From: JABURQ01 sp029243145
Lineage (GTDB): Bacteria > Planctomycetota > Planctomycetia > Planctomycetales > Planctomycetaceae
NCBI GenBank assembly: GCA_965660145.1
Contig: CBFHYX010000021.1
Location: forward strand, 17,839 to 81,838
Direction of reading: 5' to 3'
DNA: 64,000 nt
The notes beneath the pieces were generated by a model. The model made no database searches and was not told the origin of the DNA. It worked only from the letters and a program-made list of their open reading frames with translations. Shown here piece after piece: positions 63,288 through 64,000 of this stretch (position 1 is its first letter; each line of letters opens with the position of its first letter). The position numbers and the translations under genes are program-made.

Positions 63288-64000
63288 ATCCCTGCTGTTC
63301 AGCCACTTGATTTCGCACCAAAACACCCGGAAGCTGTTCAGACATCCTGATTCAACTTCTGGTGATCAATGAATTCCCTCTTCCAACCCTGGCAACTGCT
63401 GCTATTGTGCCTTGCCCGTAAGGTCAAAAAACTGAGCCGAACCTTAACTCCTCTTCAAGAGAGAGTGTAATCATCGGCCAGAAAACGTAGCGCTTGTCGG
63501 GGGGTGGTTCGTCGGAATAAAAACGTAGCGTCCAGAGGATCACCTGTTGAATTTTGATCAGACTCTCTGATTTCCTAGAGATTTCTGATGATGAAACTCA
63601 GCAGGAGGCCAGGGTGTTTACCGATATGCAGAAATGAGCCGAAATTCGTCGCCGAGTGTTGACCGGTGAGATCAGCAAACGCGCTGCCTGCTGACTCAGG
63701 TCGAACGTTCTCTGGCAGGCAAGATCGAATGCAGCGAGCGTTTAGGCGGTATGCTCAAGTATTACCACCGTGCAGATTGAGTCTGGTTGCCAGTCTCATT
63801 CACCTGCTTGCAATGATCTTTGTTGCGTGGAGCGTCTGCGCTGTGAGTGAGGACAGAGCGTTTTTCGGCAGATATCTGCCCGTGAACGACGATACCTCAT
63901 GTTCAGGTTACTCAATCTCGTTCGAGATTTGCCTCTTTGAATCAACTCAACCTGTTGATCTCTCTCACTTTCACCCTCGGCGGAAATTTTTGACACTACG
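63288..64000. other. Gene-free right end of the window
   Basis: About 710 bp after the last operon with no intact gene. Two copies of AAAACGTAGCG occur at about 63482 and 63519. The only recognisable coding remnant is the IS21-type fragment at 63626. Short frames near the end (for example 63796-63996, minus) show no family character. Confidence 0.5.
63626..63703 (+). pseudogene. Decayed IS21-type IstA transposase N-terminal fragment
   Basis: Read from the ATG at 63626 the frame gives MQK, TGA, AEIRRRVLTGEISKRAAC, then another TGA and loss of homology. IstA-type transposases open with a similar segment (W-x-x-I-R-R, then S-K-R-x-x-C before the helix-turn-helix), so the first TGA probably replaces TGG. 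Only about 22 residues are left. GGAGG lies 15-20 bases upstream. Confidence 0.4.

Noticed and set aside
63796..63996. 66-codon minus-strand frame at the window end
   Set aside because: Arginine/serine-rich composition typical of a chance frame; no start signal.
1..64000. CRISPR array, rRNA operon, prophage or toxin-antitoxin module
   Set aside because: No regularly spaced direct repeats, rRNA sequence, phage structural genes or recognisable toxin-antitoxin pair were seen on either strand.

Overview
The window looks like chromosome from a planctomycete, probably Planctomycetales (Gimesia/Thalassoglobus-like; inferred from gene content, not from a search). Lineage markers are three DUF1559 prepilin-like genes, DUF1501 and DUF1549/DUF1553 proteins, a CRTAC1-type FG-GAP/ASPIC protein, a TIGR03009-type lipid/signal-peptide protein and secreted sugar-phosphate isomerase-like proteins. 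There are two tRNAs (Gly-GCC, Leu-UAG), no rRNA and no CRISPR array.

Layout. 1-6,100 (minus strand): an exopolysaccharide/O-antigen operon with intact GDP-mannose 4,6-dehydratase, GDP-fucose synthase and a GT8-like glycosyltransferase. Its other members are broken: a frameshifted WcaF-like acetyltransferase, an out-of-frame GT2/GT4 hybrid, and an O-antigen ligase fragment fused out of frame to a WcaI-like GT4. 6,200-12,900: LarA-like protein, ArfB, a TIM-barrel isomerase, an SLC13 permease, an SRPBCC protein and a small gene interrupted by an amber codon. 13,500-22,530: three modules of DUF1559 protein plus small transthyretin-like lipoprotein, with a 5'-truncated alanine dehydrogenase and a large TPR/FG-GAP/ASPIC protein between them. 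22,600-27,850: sialate O-acetylesterase, DUF1501 protein, HD hydrolase, MazG-like protein and two TatA/B-type proteins. 27,900-37,300: a sigma-70 factor, then the pyruvate dehydrogenase operon (aceE-aceF-lpdA) with a YbhN-like flippase-type membrane protein, then citrate synthase. 37,500-42,000: an active HtrA-like protease paired with a catalytically dead relative that carries its PDZ domain inside the protease fold, a TIGR03009/PASTA protein and an amber-interrupted peroxiredoxin-like gene. 42,000-50,000: tRNA-Gly, trigger factor and two tandem ClpP peptidases (protein quality control), a coiled-coil lipoprotein, a Sel1-repeat protein, a Tat-exported isomerase-like protein and fumarase. 50,300-54,800: ECF sigma factor with zinc-binding anti-sigma factor, FmdB-type zinc ribbon, GNAT acetyltransferase, DnaA and tRNA-Leu. 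54,910-56,514: a complete 1.6-kb DD35E insertion sequence with 43-bp terminal inverted repeats. 56,950-63,290: a planctomycete DUF1549/DUF1553 - DUF1501 - PPC-like operon. The right end is non-coding with a decayed IS21-type fragment.

Themes. Central carbon genes (PDH complex, citrate synthase, fumarase) and proteostasis genes (Tig, ClpP x2, HtrA pair, ArfB) are intact. Disruptions cluster in accessory genes: I count at least six broken or chimeric genes, concentrated in the polysaccharide locus. They may be real decay or assembly/sequencing artefacts, which read mapping would settle. The most unusual intact protein is the HtrA-like pseudo-protease with an internal PDZ domain. The most system-like pattern is the repeated DUF1559/lipoprotein module.
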